Positions 63,714 through 64,000 of a DNA stretch of 64,000 bases are shown here, in pieces. The position numbers were made by a program, and so were the translations under genes. Where the stretch lies: the NCBI GenBank assembly GCA_964387025.1, contig CAYLUZ010000001.1, positions 434,001 through 498,000 of the forward strand, written 5' to 3'. The stretch is from PNON01 sp964387025 (lineage in GTDB: Bacteria; Chloroflexota; Anaerolineae; Anaerolineales; Anaerolineaceae). The notes beneath the pieces were generated by a model, which was given only the letters and a program-made list of their open reading frames with translations, did no database searches and was not told the origin of the DNA. Numbering within the stretch: the stretch's first letter is position 1; each line of letters begins with the position of its first letter.

Positions 63714-64000
63714 ATGAGCGAAATCGCGATCCATGTTGCCAATTTAGGAAAAAAATATCAACTCGGTGCGCTGGGTACCAACTACCGCACCCTGCGGGAC
63801 AGCCTGGTGGATACCTTTACATCGACCACCCAGGCCTTATTGCATGCCGGAGAGAGAACAACCCAAGGCCAGAAAACAGATGAGAATCGCTTCTGGGCTT
63901 TGAAGGATATTAATTTTGAAGTCAATCAGGGTCAGGTTCTTGGTATCGTGGGCAGAAATGGGGCGGGTAAGAGCACGCTGCTAAAGATCCTCTCACGAGT
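63714..64000 (+). CDS. Polysaccharide ABC transporter ATP-binding protein (Wzt-like), cut by the window edge
   Basis: The reading frame begins at ATG 63714, two bases after the permease stop, and is open to the end of the window (95 codons and two bases). It starts MSEIAIHVANLGKKYQLG, then NYRTLRDSLVDTF, and contains the Walker A GRNGAGKST at the right edge. The extended segment before Walker A is common in Wzt-type exporters of O-antigen or teichoic acid. The rest of the gene is outside the window. Confidence 0.9.
   Translation, partial: MSEIAIHVANLGKKYQLGALGTNYRTLRDSLVDTFTSTTQALLHAGERTTQGQKTDENRFWALKDINFEVNQGQVLGIVGRNGAGKSTLLKILSR

Noticed and set aside
1..64000. CRISPR arrays, tRNA or rRNA genes, and restriction or other defence systems
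   Set aside because: No regularly spaced direct repeats, no cloverleaf-like or rRNA-like sequence and no nuclease/methylase pair of defence type were seen. The methyltransferases present look like small-molecule or sugar enzymes, without DNA target domains.

Overview
The window looks like a chromosomal segment of a Chloroflexota bacterium, probably Anaerolineae-like. This is an inference from the gene mix (Era, TsaE/TsaB/RimI, DUF951, FmdB-type zinc ribbon, YitT), from a secreted lipoprotein carrying Thr/Pro linkers and an AAAQTVE..LTQTA tail that I associate with that group, and from general style. No rRNA or tRNA gene was recognised, so the taxonomy is not proven.

Positions 1-16.7 kb are mostly ordinary housekeeping genes of moderate GC in short operons. 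On the minus strand are LOG-family and HAD genes; lysoplasmalogenase, Era and Ogt; and galactokinase, a GIY-YIG protein, a prephenate-dehydrogenase-like protein and a site-2 protease. On the plus strand are a zinc ribbon protein, YitT, a phosphoribosyltransferase, DUF951 with a diacylglycerol-type glycosyltransferase, tsaE-tsaB-rimI and a family 4 uracil-DNA glycosylase. Interspersed are AT-rich accessory genes: a lipoprotein and a TPR protein, each preceded by a copy of a roughly 100-bp dispersed repeat, and a small membrane protein between two related short segments.

From 16.7 kb to the right edge there is a very large surface-polysaccharide locus. It opens with a nucleotide-sugar dehydrogenase, an epimerase, a Wzx-like flippase and a GT4 glycosyltransferase. 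It then holds eight large polytopic proteins, most of them GT-C-like, three UPF0104/LPG-synthase-TM proteins, two membrane-anchored sulfatase/phosphoethanolamine-transferase-like proteins, several GT2 and GT4 enzymes, a polysaccharide pyruvyl transferase and about eight SAM methyltransferases. An rmlB-rmlA-methyltransferase-wecE-methyltransferase module at 45.9-50.5 kb should make a dTDP-4-amino-4,6-dideoxygalactose-type sugar. At the right end a winged-helix regulator with a clear promoter and operator-like palindrome starts an operon with a GT-B-like protein, followed by GDP-L-fucose synthase and a Wzm/Wzt ABC exporter whose ATPase is cut by the window edge.

The locus has clearly been rearranged. 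A second sulfatase-like gene lies inverted between the two ends of a decayed paralogue of the 31-kb membrane protein. One methyltransferase carries a single-base frameshift, several large membrane genes are paralogue pairs, an IS3-type end remnant is visible near 37.6 kb, and AT-rich blocks alternate with higher-GC ones. Several genes have a -10 box only 6-9 nt before the start codon and no Shine-Dalgarno, suggesting leaderless transcripts.
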